Assembly (NCBI GenBank): GCA_903861445.1
Contig: CAIOUK010000085.1
Coordinates: 1 to 21,896, forward strand
DNA from: an uncultured Verrucomicrobia subdivision 3 bacterium
Lineage (GTDB): Bacteria; Verrucomicrobiota; Verrucomicrobiia; Limisphaerales; UBA11358
Direction of reading: 5' to 3'
DNA length: 21,896 bases
Positions 6,901-13,992 of this stretch are shown here, one piece after another. The position numbers and the translations under genes are program-made. Below the pieces are notes generated by a model. That model saw nothing but the letters and a program-made list of their open reading frames with translations, did no database searches and was not told where the DNA came from. Each line of letters starts with the position of its first letter. Position 1 is the first letter of the stretch.

Positions 6901-8027
6901 GGCAGGCCAATGACCCGCTCGTGCATTATCTGGCCAGCGATTTGAATTACTACTTCAAGGACAACACCGAATCGCCCAGCGATAATCCTGATAGCGCGCT
7001 GTCCGACTTGTCCACGGCTCTGCCCAACATGACCAACCTCACCGCCCGGTATTCGCCGTGGGGTCAGACCTATAGCAAAGCCTATGTCAACAGCAGCCAG
7101 GCAGTGGAAGCTCAATGGTCGTCGCTGATGAAAGACCCGCTGGTGTGGCGCTCGGATTACTGGGATTTCCCGACCAACAAATATCCGAGCGTCGGCTGGT
7201 TGGGCCGGGTGCATCGCGGCACGCCATGGCAGACGGTCTATCTCAAAGCTTCCGACATTCAGGCTGCCGCCAACGGCCCGGGCAGTTGGACGCAGTGGAC
7301 GGGCGACGGCAATACTTTCGACGCCGCCAACTCCGCCCCGCTGGCGGATGAAACGTTGTTCGACCTTTTTGGCACCGCGCCGGACATCAACGCCACGCAC
7401 GGCACCTTGTCCGTCAACATCGGCGGCGGCAGTGCCGATCCGGCGGCGGGTCTGGCCGCGTGGTCGGCGGTGTTCAGCGGGGTTGTGGCCTTGACCAACA
7501 CTACGGCGGCTACCCCCGGCTCCGGCTACTTTGTTCCGACCGTGGGCAACACGGTGATTGCCCCGGCCGGAGGCGGCGGCACCAACTCCGCGCTCGGCAC
7601 GCTGGTTGGCGGCATCAATTCTCTGCGCGCGGGCTTCGTCAATGTGGATGGCCTCGCCGGCTGTTTTGAACACGTCGGCAACGTCCTGCGCGTGCCGGCG
7701 CTGACGGAGCAGTCACCGTTGCTGAATTGGAATGACCCGTTGCAGCAACAATACGGCATCAGCGACGAACTTTACGAATGGCTGCCGCAGCAGACCATCG
7801 GCCTCTTGCGCGTTCCCACTGCGCCGCGTTATGTGATATATTGTTACGGACAGACCTTGCGCCCGGCGGTGAACGGCATCAACCCAGCCACCGGCATGGT
7901 CACGAATTATCAAATCGTCGCCGAGAGCGCCGCGCGCGCGGTCATCCACCTGAACAAATCCGTGTCGGGCGGTGTCACCAATTACACGGGCGTGGTGGAA
8001 AGTTACAATCTGTTGCCGCCGAACTGA
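3933..8027 (+). CDS. Giant PilX/GspK-like protein, probable Verru_Chthon cassette protein A
   Basis: A 1364-residue protein starting at an ATG that overlaps the previous stop by one base. After a repeat-derived leader, residues 39-61 (IALVITLILLSVTLIMAVAFLAV) form one membrane helix followed by ARRERKAVSTTTDTAIARLATDAALAAAEAQI, the N-terminal plan of PilX/GspK minor pseudopilins. There is no FxxxE prepilin motif. The rest is a long Asn/Thr-rich exported region with repeated TN motifs and no domain I recognise as an enzyme. A Gly/Ser-rich linker (residues 918-959) separates roughly the first two thirds from the last third. Size, context and N-terminus match Verru_Chthon cassette protein A, whose function is unknown. 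By analogy with GspK capping a GspI-J tip, it may form a bulky tip or a surface-exposed part of the pseudopilus; that is inference. Slip-prone sequences occur at 4007-4034 and 5666-5673. Confidence 0.78.
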   Translation: MKITIPNFKFRMANFRRGRGRVVAGSQFAIRNSQFRSGIALVITLILLSVTLIMAVAFLAVARRERKAVSTTTDTAIARLATDAALAAAEAQIAVNLLATNNYIYNFNLLVSTNIVVNPAVPYNATVPEWATNLQPRPPVFVSTNGGLDFRYYLDLNRNGKGDANGWVADVDGSGALLGTTNFQVGDPEWIGVLERPDANPANNNKFIARYAFLAQPVGNTLDLNYIHNEANLPSTATMNAGSFRRNQGVGSWEINLGAFLYDLNTNSYAWGPLYTYDTGAGASGNGFIDALGIYSFRLNGLAGNLAYNTAVLNSANNYFGAGAFAAFANDLVDVYSDGPFQTTTALPTPDNDGSDVAYPWPGADNTNHFFALPSELFDPTKAGVSLTNHLINAGSGNGSANTSTYDRYTFYRLLAQMGTDSTADDGRMNLNYDNLDASGAVIPGAETNLIAWTAETNGALRFFTNAANRLLTNATAIWLKANPASYLQTFQTNATFSLTNIPVYINGKFVYTSAVNRLLQLAANMYDASTNSPYPSVFRPLFTTIGNNVFITSYTNLVGTNGNALSTPNDITAVAASGGVNILENVYGVPWIIGAKKGLPNFNQFNMLNTVEVTRKLQCTKPYFGAPLNLFQTNQMYIFSISNLIGCSLWNSYASAYPRPVKIVANDVLTVLLTNDDTGFTPYGFTNRLISIPITTNWAGTVWSDSTSTNPNPSTAQLDLRNNNSFVVPFNFTNSFVSQSIYRYAGYNGSSTPYFDTNMTTWQTFSNTTGNPTLGLTPPLPHFGLVATNRLQIYILDGTNVIDYVHFAGPDSYLDISGQLGQGSPAAGQLFLWNANPVSGSTTPQGVSDQILFSELGPTNNPLPFGLTSSSWVNPSGMQLPSGLLDTPAAEAAFFGGFFNVISNGQFIFGKVVISTGPSSGGSGGSGPSGGRGSGGNLGGGLGSGGGGGGPTGGSPGGVVTTDAIFFNTQLAVQAPYTPTRLIFTNISWQANDPLVHYLASDLNYYFKDNTESPSDNPDSALSDLSTALPNMTNLTARYSPWGQTYSKAYVNSSQAVEAQWSSLMKDPLVWRSDYWDFPTNKYPSVGWLGRVHRGTPWQTVYLKASDIQAAANGPGSWTQWTGDGNTFDAANSAPLADETLFDLFGTAPDINATHGTLSVNIGGGSADPAAGLAAWSAVFSGVVALTNTTAATPGSGYFVPTVGNTVIAPAGGGGTNSALGTLVGGINSLRAGFVNVDGLAGCFEHVGNVLRVPALTEQSPLLNWNDPLQQQYGISDELYEWLPQQTIGLLRVPTAPRYVIYCYGQTLRPAVNGINPATGMVTNYQIVAESAARAVIHLNKSVSGGVTNYTGVVESYNLLPPN
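3936..3976 (+). repeat. AT-rich leader repeat, copy 4
   Basis: AATTCCGAATTTCAAATTTCGAATGGCGAATTTCC-like DNA spanning codons 2-14 of the giant cassette protein (residues include IPNFKFRMANF). It closely resembles copy 1, in a different register. An in-frame ATG at 3966 ends the repeat and is an alternative start. Confidence 0.77.
4007..4038 (+). repeat. Four tandem copies of the 7-mer TTCGCAA
   Basis: TTCGCAA occurs four times head to tail at 4007-4013, 4014-4020, 4021-4027 and 4028-4034, followed by TTCC. It lies in codons 25-36 of the giant cassette protein, just before its membrane helix. Because 7 is not a multiple of 3, gain or loss of one unit would shift the frame. Confidence 0.93.
5666..5673 (+). 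repeat. G8 homopolymer tract inside the giant cassette gene
   Basis: Eight consecutive G bases within TC-GGGGGGGG-TG, coding Ser-Gly-Gly-Val around residues 578-581. A tract of this length is prone to replication slippage, and also to sequencing error. Confidence 0.85.
6684..6809 (+). other. Gly/Ser-rich linker region of the giant cassette protein
   Basis: Residues 918-959 are mostly Gly, with Ser, Pro and single Arg, Asn, Leu and Thr. They are encoded by GGT/GGC-rich DNA. This looks like a flexible hinge between two folded halves. It is the only low-complexity stretch of this kind in the protein. Confidence 0.8.
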
Positions 8028-8076
8028 AATTTGGCAGTGGGCGCGTGGCGGTCAAAAATTGAATTAAATTTAAGTT

Positions 8077-11000
8077 ATGAAACAGCGTTTTTGGATTTTG
8101 TGGTGCCTGCTGGTGGTGGCGGGCGTGTGCCTGTTTTGGCCGCGTGGCACCGCGCCCGCGCCCAAGCCGGTCGTGACCAAAGCCATCGCGCGGCCGGTGG
8201 CCACCGCGCCCATCTTCGCCGGGACTAACCAAGTCGTCGCCGGCGCGACTCGGTTGTCTTCCGTCAACGGCAGTAACCGTTTCGCCTACCGCCTCGCCAA
8301 CACGCCAAAAACCATCGGCCAGCTCACGCACGACCCGCACGCGATTTTGCTGGCGAACGCATTCATTGAAACCGATTTGAAAACGGCGTTGGCCATTCCG
8401 ACCCACTTGCGGGCTGGCAGCGAACCCGGCGCGTTCATTGTGCAGGCGCACGGCGTGATTACGGCGGCGTTCCGCGCGGCGCTGGCCGGCGCGGGTGGAC
8501 AGATTGTTTCCTACCTGCCCAACAACGCGTATCTCGTGCAGCTTACGGCGGCGAGCGCGGCGGCGTTGGCCGGTAATCCGCTGGTGCAGGCGGTGCTGCC
8601 TTACGAGCCTTATTACAAGGTGCAAAATTCGTTGCTCGCAGCGGCGGTGAATCAGCAACCATTGCCGGCGGGAATGAATCTGACGCTGGGTTTGTATGCC
8701 AGCAGCGCGGCGGCGACGGAGACGCAGATCACCCAGCTAGGTGCTAAAATTGTGGCGCGCGACCGTTCGCCCTTCGGCCCGATTGTGCGTGTGCGGCCGC
8801 CGGCGGACTGGCTGGCACTGGCGCAGTTGCCCGGCGTGCAAATCGTGGAGCCGGTTCACCGGCGCAAGGCGGCCAACGATTTGGCGCGGCCTTCTGTCGG
8901 GATGTCGCCCACCTATTATAGTCCCGTGGCCAATGACTATTTGGGTTTGACCGGCAGCAATGTGACGGTGGCGGTCATTGATTCCGGAGTTGATGCCACC
9001 CATCCGGACCTGACCAACCGCGTGCTGCAAGGTTCGGTCAATGCGAATTTTGACACGGACGGCCACGGCACCCATGTGGCGGGCATCATTGCGGGCGATG
9101 GCACCCAGTCCACCAATAAAAATATAACCTTTGAGGAGGGGGTCTCGTTTTGGGGGAAGCCAAATCAGTATCGCGGCAAGGCGCGGTTGGCGAAACTTTA
9201 TTCCGTCAACTACAATGATATTTACGATATTTATTTTGATTATTTTTTCTATTATAGTTCGGATCAGTATTTGCAGGAAGCGCCCGCGTTGGCGAATGCG
9301 CTGATTTCCAACAATAGTTGGAATTATACCTACTCTTCAGAATATGACTTGGCGGCGGCGAGCTACGACGCGGCGGTGCGCGACGCGGTGCCGGAAATGA
9401 CGGGGCCGCAGCCGGTATTGTTTGTCTTCTCCGCCGGCAACGATGGGGAAGGCAATGATTCTGGCGTCGGCGGCTACGCGGACTCCATTTTATCACCGGC
9501 CACGGCCAAGGATGTCATCACCGTTGGCGCGTTGGAGCAGTTGCGCAACGTCACCAACTGGGTGACGGCACTGAATGGCACTTCCAATCAATATTGGCTG
9601 TTGGCGACAGATTCCAGCAATCAGGTGGCGAGTTATTCGAGTCGCGGCAATGTGGGCGTCGGCACCGAGGGCACTTATGGCCGGTTCAAGCCGGACGTGG
9701 TGGCACCGGGGAGCTTTGTAGTTTCGACCCGTTCGCAACAATGGGATACGAACACCTATTATAACGCCATCCATTCGCATCAATACAGCGTTTCCCCCTA
9801 TGAGTATGTGGACACCAACTTGTATAATATTTACCAACTGCCGGTGCCAGGTAATGCCACGGCCATCAGCCTCCAGATTCTGGCAAACGGGCTTTCGCCG
9901 AGTCCGTTTCCAAAACTGAAAATGGTGGTGTCGATAACCAACACCAGCCCGGATCCCAGCATTACCAACAGCTATGATTTTTCCACCCTCAACAACGCGG
10001 TGAACATTCCCACCCCCAATGGCGGCTCGAATTATCTCCAAGCCGCCATCACCAATGGCTATCTCTACTTTGCCATCGCGGATACCACGAACACTTCGGT
10101 GGAATACACCTTGGTGGAGAACATCACCACCTTTAATGACTTCGGCAATATCCAGACGGTTTTGGCGGGCATGAATGACCAGTTGGGGCCGTATTACCGG
10201 TATGAAAGCGGCACCAGCATGGCGGCACCCGCCGTGGCCGGCGTGCTGGCGTTGATGCAGGATTATTTTACCAATCGTCTGTCGCTCACGCCCAGCCCGG
10301 CGTTGCTCAAGGCGCTGCTCATCAATGGTGCCCGGTCAGCCTGGCCGGGAACCTACGGCTATGCCGTCAACAGCGGGGTGAACGAGGAAGGCTGGGGGTT
10401 GATCAACCTGCCCAACTCGCTCCCCGCCTCGCTCAGCAGTTCCAACACCGCCACGCCGTTATTTTTTACCGATCAAAACCCCACCAACTTGCTTGCGACC
10501 GGTGACAGCCGCACTTACACGGTTGCGGTCACGCAGGATCAGCCGCTGCGCATCACGCTGGCGTGGACTGATCCGCCGGGCAATCCCGCCGCCGCGTCCA
10601 AGCTCGTCAATAATCTGAATTTGATCGTGACTAATTTGAACACCGGCCAGATTTATTACGGCAACAGTTTCGATACGAGTGACCAGCCCCTAAGCCTCCC
10701 CTACACGACCAATGATGCGCCGGTTTTGGATGCCATCAATAACGTCCAGAACGTTGTCATTGTGCCCGGAGTGGGGGGTGCGAGATATTCCGTCACCGTG
10801 GTCGGCCAGAGTGTGAATGTGAACGCCGTGACGACCGCGCAGACCAACACGGTGCAGGATTACGCATTGGTCATTGCCTGCGATGACTCCGGCAACTTCA
10901 AAGACCTGACCGTGGCTGGCCCAGTGGCCGCGTCCTCGTCCTATCCGCTAGTCAGCTCGGTGGCGGCGGCCAACCAGATTAGTTTTTCCCAAACGGCCGG

Positions 11001-13866
11001 GGCCAACGCGCCGCTCGCGAATACCAACTTCATTTACTTTGGCACCAACTCGGCGGGTTATGCGACCAATGCCGTGCTTTACCTTGGGACGACGAACCAG
11101 TGGCGTTTTTACGTCGCCACCAACACGACCGGCTACACGAACGCCGCCTTTGTGGTGTTTAATCCCTACACCCTGTCCCTTCAGCGCGAAGAAGTGTTCG
11201 ACTATTGGTATGAGTGGTATTATTACTGGTATTTCGGGTTTAATAATGCCAACCCGCTCGAGGCGGATCTGGATATCTATGTTGCCACCGAGTCGGGCCT
11301 CACCAACCTGAATGCCCAGGTGTTGTCCAACTGCCTCTCAGGTCTGAACGGTGACAGCGCCATGGTGGATCGCGGCGGCACGGCCTATGTGGCCTTCACT
11401 AACTCCGCCGCTGGAAACGTTTATTATATCGGCGTCAAATGTGAAAGCCAGATGGGGGCGCAATATGGATTTGTTGGCGCCTTCAGCAAGAACCCGTTCA
11501 GCACGCTGGATGCGGATGGTAACGAATATGTCAATGCCTTCAATGTGCCGCTGGTGATTCCGGACGGGGACAACGCTCATCCCGGAGTCGGCCTTGTTTT
11601 GGGACTGGCCTTATATCCCATCACGCCGCGTAATGTCGTCGTCAGCAACACGGTGACGCATCAGAACTTCGGCGATCTGGTGGGGATTCTGTCCCACGAC
11701 GAAACCTACGCCATCTTGAACAACCATGATGGATATGGGCCGTTGAACCAGCAGACACTGGTCTATGATGATAGTCTTTTCATTAGTCCGACCAACGTCA
11801 ATTCCATGTTCACGAATACTAATTCCAGTAGTAATACCAACAATAATGGCAGTTATACCAACGTGTTAAAATCGGACGGGCCGGGCGGGTTGACGTATTT
11901 TGATAACAAGGCCGGTGCCGGCCTGTGGATGTTGACCGAAATCGATGACAGCCTCACTCAAACCGGCCATGTGGACAACCTTACCCTGAAAATTGAGCCG
12001 CACAATCCGGGAACCAATGGCCTGCATGTGTATTTGTGGGGCGAGTATGGGATTTTGGATTATATCTATGTGCCGCCCGGCTACACCAATCTCACGGTCG
12101 TAGCTACCAATTTTACTGGAACCGTCACGCCGGCGGTTCAATTGCAGCTTGAGCCGCCTAATGGCAATTTTATCAACGTCAATCTGGATCAAGGGACGCC
12201 TCCGGGTAACTCGATTTCTTATGGCCCGCCGCTGCCACCCGGCTTTTATTGGGTTTGGATCTTCAATCCCTCTCTCACGCCCGTAGATGTGTTTTGGAGT
12301 TATAAGCTGTCCTATGACCCGGCGGCGATTTTGAAGGCAGACTATCTCTCCCAAGACACCCCGCTGCCCATCGCCGATGACGCCTTGACCGTAAGTCCGC
12401 TGGCCATGACGAGCTGGGGCCTGACCAACTCAACTATCTTTGTGCCGGATGACAACTCGATTGTTAATGTCAACGTCGGCATCCGCGTGGATCACCCGCG
12501 TATATCGGATTTAACCTTCACGCTGATTGACCCCTACGGCTTCCGATATTTGCTCATGGAAAACCGGGGCAGCACCAGCACCAACGGCTGCGGGGTGAAT
12601 GTTATAATGACGAACATATTTGTTGCTGTCCCAGCCTCTGGTGGTTCGCAGCCCCAAACTAATTTTTATAATGTTGGTATGACCTCTGGCACATTGCCAA
12701 TCACCTATAACTTTTACATAGCACCAGACGAGATGACGATTTATTACGGAACTAATTCAGCCAACTTCTATCCAGGATCGCCTGATTATATCAGTGATAC
12801 CGGTTTTATAAGTAACCCGCCGATTCCACCTTACACCACAAACAATGCTGGACTGAATACATATCCTGAAACATTTACAATTACCTATCCGCCGCCGGGC
12901 GATACGAATACATCCACATGGGTGACTATTATTATGAACCAGTTTGGCAATCCAAGCCCGAGCACAGTATGGACTTACACTGCGGGCGGGGTGTTCACTA
13001 ATTACGAATATCTTACCTTTACCGAAGACCCGAGCTTGGCGACCACACCGATCAAGTTCGCGCCGGTGCCGTTTGTGTCTGACCCGAGTGGTCCGCCGAC
13101 CAATATTTACTATCAGGCCGAGCAATCCCTTGCCCCGCTGGTCACTGAGAGCACCTTTGGCTGGTGGCAGTTGGAAGTGCTGGACAATCGCGCCGGGGCG
13201 ACCAATCCGCCGCCTACGATTCTAAGCTGGCGGTTGGAGTTTGAGTATGCCAACCCCAACTATATCGCTTATTACCCGTGGCTTTCAGGGTTCAGCAGCC
13301 AGACCAACACGATTGCGACCAATAGCTTCCAGTGGTATCAGGTCAACGTTCCGACCAATTCGAATTTGGGTTTTGCCACCAACATTCTCGATTATGCCAG
13401 CGCACCGGTGAATCTCTGGTTCAGCATCAACTATCCGGCAACCCCCGACACGCAGTTGTTGACTAATTCAACTGGCGGCATTGGTTCGCCGGTGTTAACT
13501 ACTAATGGCACACCTTTGCTGGTGCCTGGCAGCACCTATTACCTTGGCGTTCAGAATACCAATAGCTTCATTGTCACCAATGTGGTCGAGGTGGATTTTG
13601 ATCACGGCAATCCGCAACCCGGTCGTGGGCCGGCAAGTGTCCATTTCCGTTCTGTGCCATCCAGTAGCAGCAACCTTAATCTTGCTTGGGATGCTGCATC
13701 TGGATCATATCAAATCCAATGGAAGGACAATCTGACCGATGCCTGGAATACCCTTACCAATCCGATTACGGTCACCAGCAACGGGGTCTCCATTTTTACG
13801 GACACCGGTGCCCAGACCGCGCCGCTTGGCACCCAGCGTTATTATCGGCTGGTCTGGATGCCTTGA
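8077..13866 (+). CDS. Giant secreted multidomain subtilisin-like (S8) serine protease
   Basis: A 1929-residue protein with an N-terminal signal or anchor segment (KQRFWILWCLLVVAGVCLFW). Two propeptide-like alpha/beta repeats follow at about 115-185 and 195-262. The S8 domain (about 290-760) has the complete triad: Asp302 in VAVIDSGVD, His330 in DGHGTHVAG and Ser714 in SGTSMAAP, with oxyanion Asn455 in SAGND. C-terminal modules, by pattern: a PPC-like beta domain (about 1070-1140); a proprotein-convertase P-like domain (about 1155-1310); a PPC-like domain (about 1315-1415); a second P-like domain (about 1435-1726) interrupted by a small beta module; a PPC-like domain (about 1730-1845); and a final beta sandwich common in verrucomicrobial exported proteins (about 1865-1929). 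It starts 49 bases after the cassette genes on the same strand, so read-through or co-expression is possible. Likely role: extracellular or surface proteolysis. No Shine-Dalgarno sequence is evident. Confidence 0.9.
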   Translation: MKQRFWILWCLLVVAGVCLFWPRGTAPAPKPVVTKAIARPVATAPIFAGTNQVVAGATRLSSVNGSNRFAYRLANTPKTIGQLTHDPHAILLANAFIETDLKTALAIPTHLRAGSEPGAFIVQAHGVITAAFRAALAGAGGQIVSYLPNNAYLVQLTAASAAALAGNPLVQAVLPYEPYYKVQNSLLAAAVNQQPLPAGMNLTLGLYASSAAATETQITQLGAKIVARDRSPFGPIVRVRPPADWLALAQLPGVQIVEPVHRRKAANDLARPSVGMSPTYYSPVANDYLGLTGSNVTVAVIDSGVDATHPDLTNRVLQGSVNANFDTDGHGTHVAGIIAGDGTQSTNKNITFEEGVSFWGKPNQYRGKARLAKLYSVNYNDIYDIYFDYFFYYSSDQYLQEAPALANALISNNSWNYTYSSEYDLAAASYDAAVRDAVPEMTGPQPVLFVFSAGNDGEGNDSGVGGYADSILSPATAKDVITVGALEQLRNVTNWVTALNGTSNQYWLLATDSSNQVASYSSRGNVGVGTEGTYGRFKPDVVAPGSFVVSTRSQQWDTNTYYNAIHSHQYSVSPYEYVDTNLYNIYQLPVPGNATAISLQILANGLSPSPFPKLKMVVSITNTSPDPSITNSYDFSTLNNAVNIPTPNGGSNYLQAAITNGYLYFAIADTTNTSVEYTLVENITTFNDFGNIQTVLAGMNDQLGPYYRYESGTSMAAPAVAGVLALMQDYFTNRLSLTPSPALLKALLINGARSAWPGTYGYAVNSGVNEEGWGLINLPNSLPASLSSSNTATPLFFTDQNPTNLLATGDSRTYTVAVTQDQPLRITLAWTDPPGNPAAASKLVNNLNLIVTNLNTGQIYYGNSFDTSDQPLSLPYTTNDAPVLDAINNVQNVVIVPGVGGARYSVTVVGQSVNVNAVTTAQTNTVQDYALVIACDDSGNFKDLTVAGPVAASSSYPLVSSVAAANQISFSQTAGANAPLANTNFIYFGTNSAGYATNAVLYLGTTNQWRFYVATNTTGYTNAAFVVFNPYTLSLQREEVFDYWYEWYYYWYFGFNNANPLEADLDIYVATESGLTNLNAQVLSNCLSGLNGDSAMVDRGGTAYVAFTNSAAGNVYYIGVKCESQMGAQYGFVGAFSKNPFSTLDADGNEYVNAFNVPLVIPDGDNAHPGVGLVLGLALYPITPRNVVVSNTVTHQNFGDLVGILSHDETYAILNNHDGYGPLNQQTLVYDDSLFISPTNVNSMFTNTNSSSNTNNNGSYTNVLKSDGPGGLTYFDNKAGAGLWMLTEIDDSLTQTGHVDNLTLKIEPHNPGTNGLHVYLWGEYGILDYIYVPPGYTNLTVVATNFTGTVTPAVQLQLEPPNGNFINVNLDQGTPPGNSISYGPPLPPGFYWVWIFNPSLTPVDVFWSYKLSYDPAAILKADYLSQDTPLPIADDALTVSPLAMTSWGLTNSTIFVPDDNSIVNVNVGIRVDHPRISDLTFTLIDPYGFRYLLMENRGSTSTNGCGVNVIMTNIFVAVPASGGSQPQTNFYNVGMTSGTLPITYNFYIAPDEMTIYYGTNSANFYPGSPDYISDTGFISNPPIPPYTTNNAGLNTYPETFTITYPPPGDTNTSTWVTIIMNQFGNPSPSTVWTYTAGGVFTNYEYLTFTEDPSLATTPIKFAPVPFVSDPSGPPTNIYYQAEQSLAPLVTESTFGWWQLEVLDNRAGATNPPPTILSWRLEFEYANPNYIAYYPWLSGFSSQTNTIATNSFQWYQVNVPTNSNLGFATNILDYASAPVNLWFSINYPATPDTQLLTNSTGGIGSPVLTTNGTPLLVPGSTYYLGVQNTNSFIVTNVVEVDFDHGNPQPGRGPASVHFRSVPSSSSNLNLAWDAASGSYQIQWKDNLTDAWNTLTNPITVTSNGVSIFTDTGAQTAPLGTQRYYRLVWMP

Positions 13867-13886
13867 GGCAATTTCCATCTTTGCGC

Positions 13887-13922
13887 ATCGCCGCCAGCCT
13901 TAGGCTCGGCGGCGATTTTTTT
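13887..13922 (+). terminator. Intrinsic terminator after the S8 protease gene
   Basis: ATCGCCGCC (13887-13895) pairs with GGCGGCGAT (13908-13916); inside, AGCC and GGCT extend the stem with one bulged C. A run of seven T (13916-13922) follows. It lies 20 bases after the protease stop and ends the pseudopilin-protease unit before uvrA. Confidence 0.9.
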
Positions 13923-13992
13923 GCAACGGAGATTTGCATTCTGTCCGCGCTGGCGTAGTTTCCACCTTTCGGCACAAAGAGAAATTTACAGC

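Noticed and set aside
6678..7673. 331-codon minus-strand frame opposite the giant cassette gene
   Set aside because: Arg/Gly/Ala-rich shadow of a GC-rich gene; the plus-strand frame is continuous through it and fits the cassette protein.
13921..13992. Longer uvrA starting at TTG 13921
   Set aside because: It would begin inside the terminator T-run and add 24 residues absent from the UvrA family; ATG13993 is followed by the conserved N-terminus.
13923..13992. SOS (LexA) box or promoter upstream of uvrA
   Set aside because: No CTGT-N8-ACAG-like palindrome or convincing -35/-10 pair is visible, and LexA specificity in this phylum is not something I can assume.
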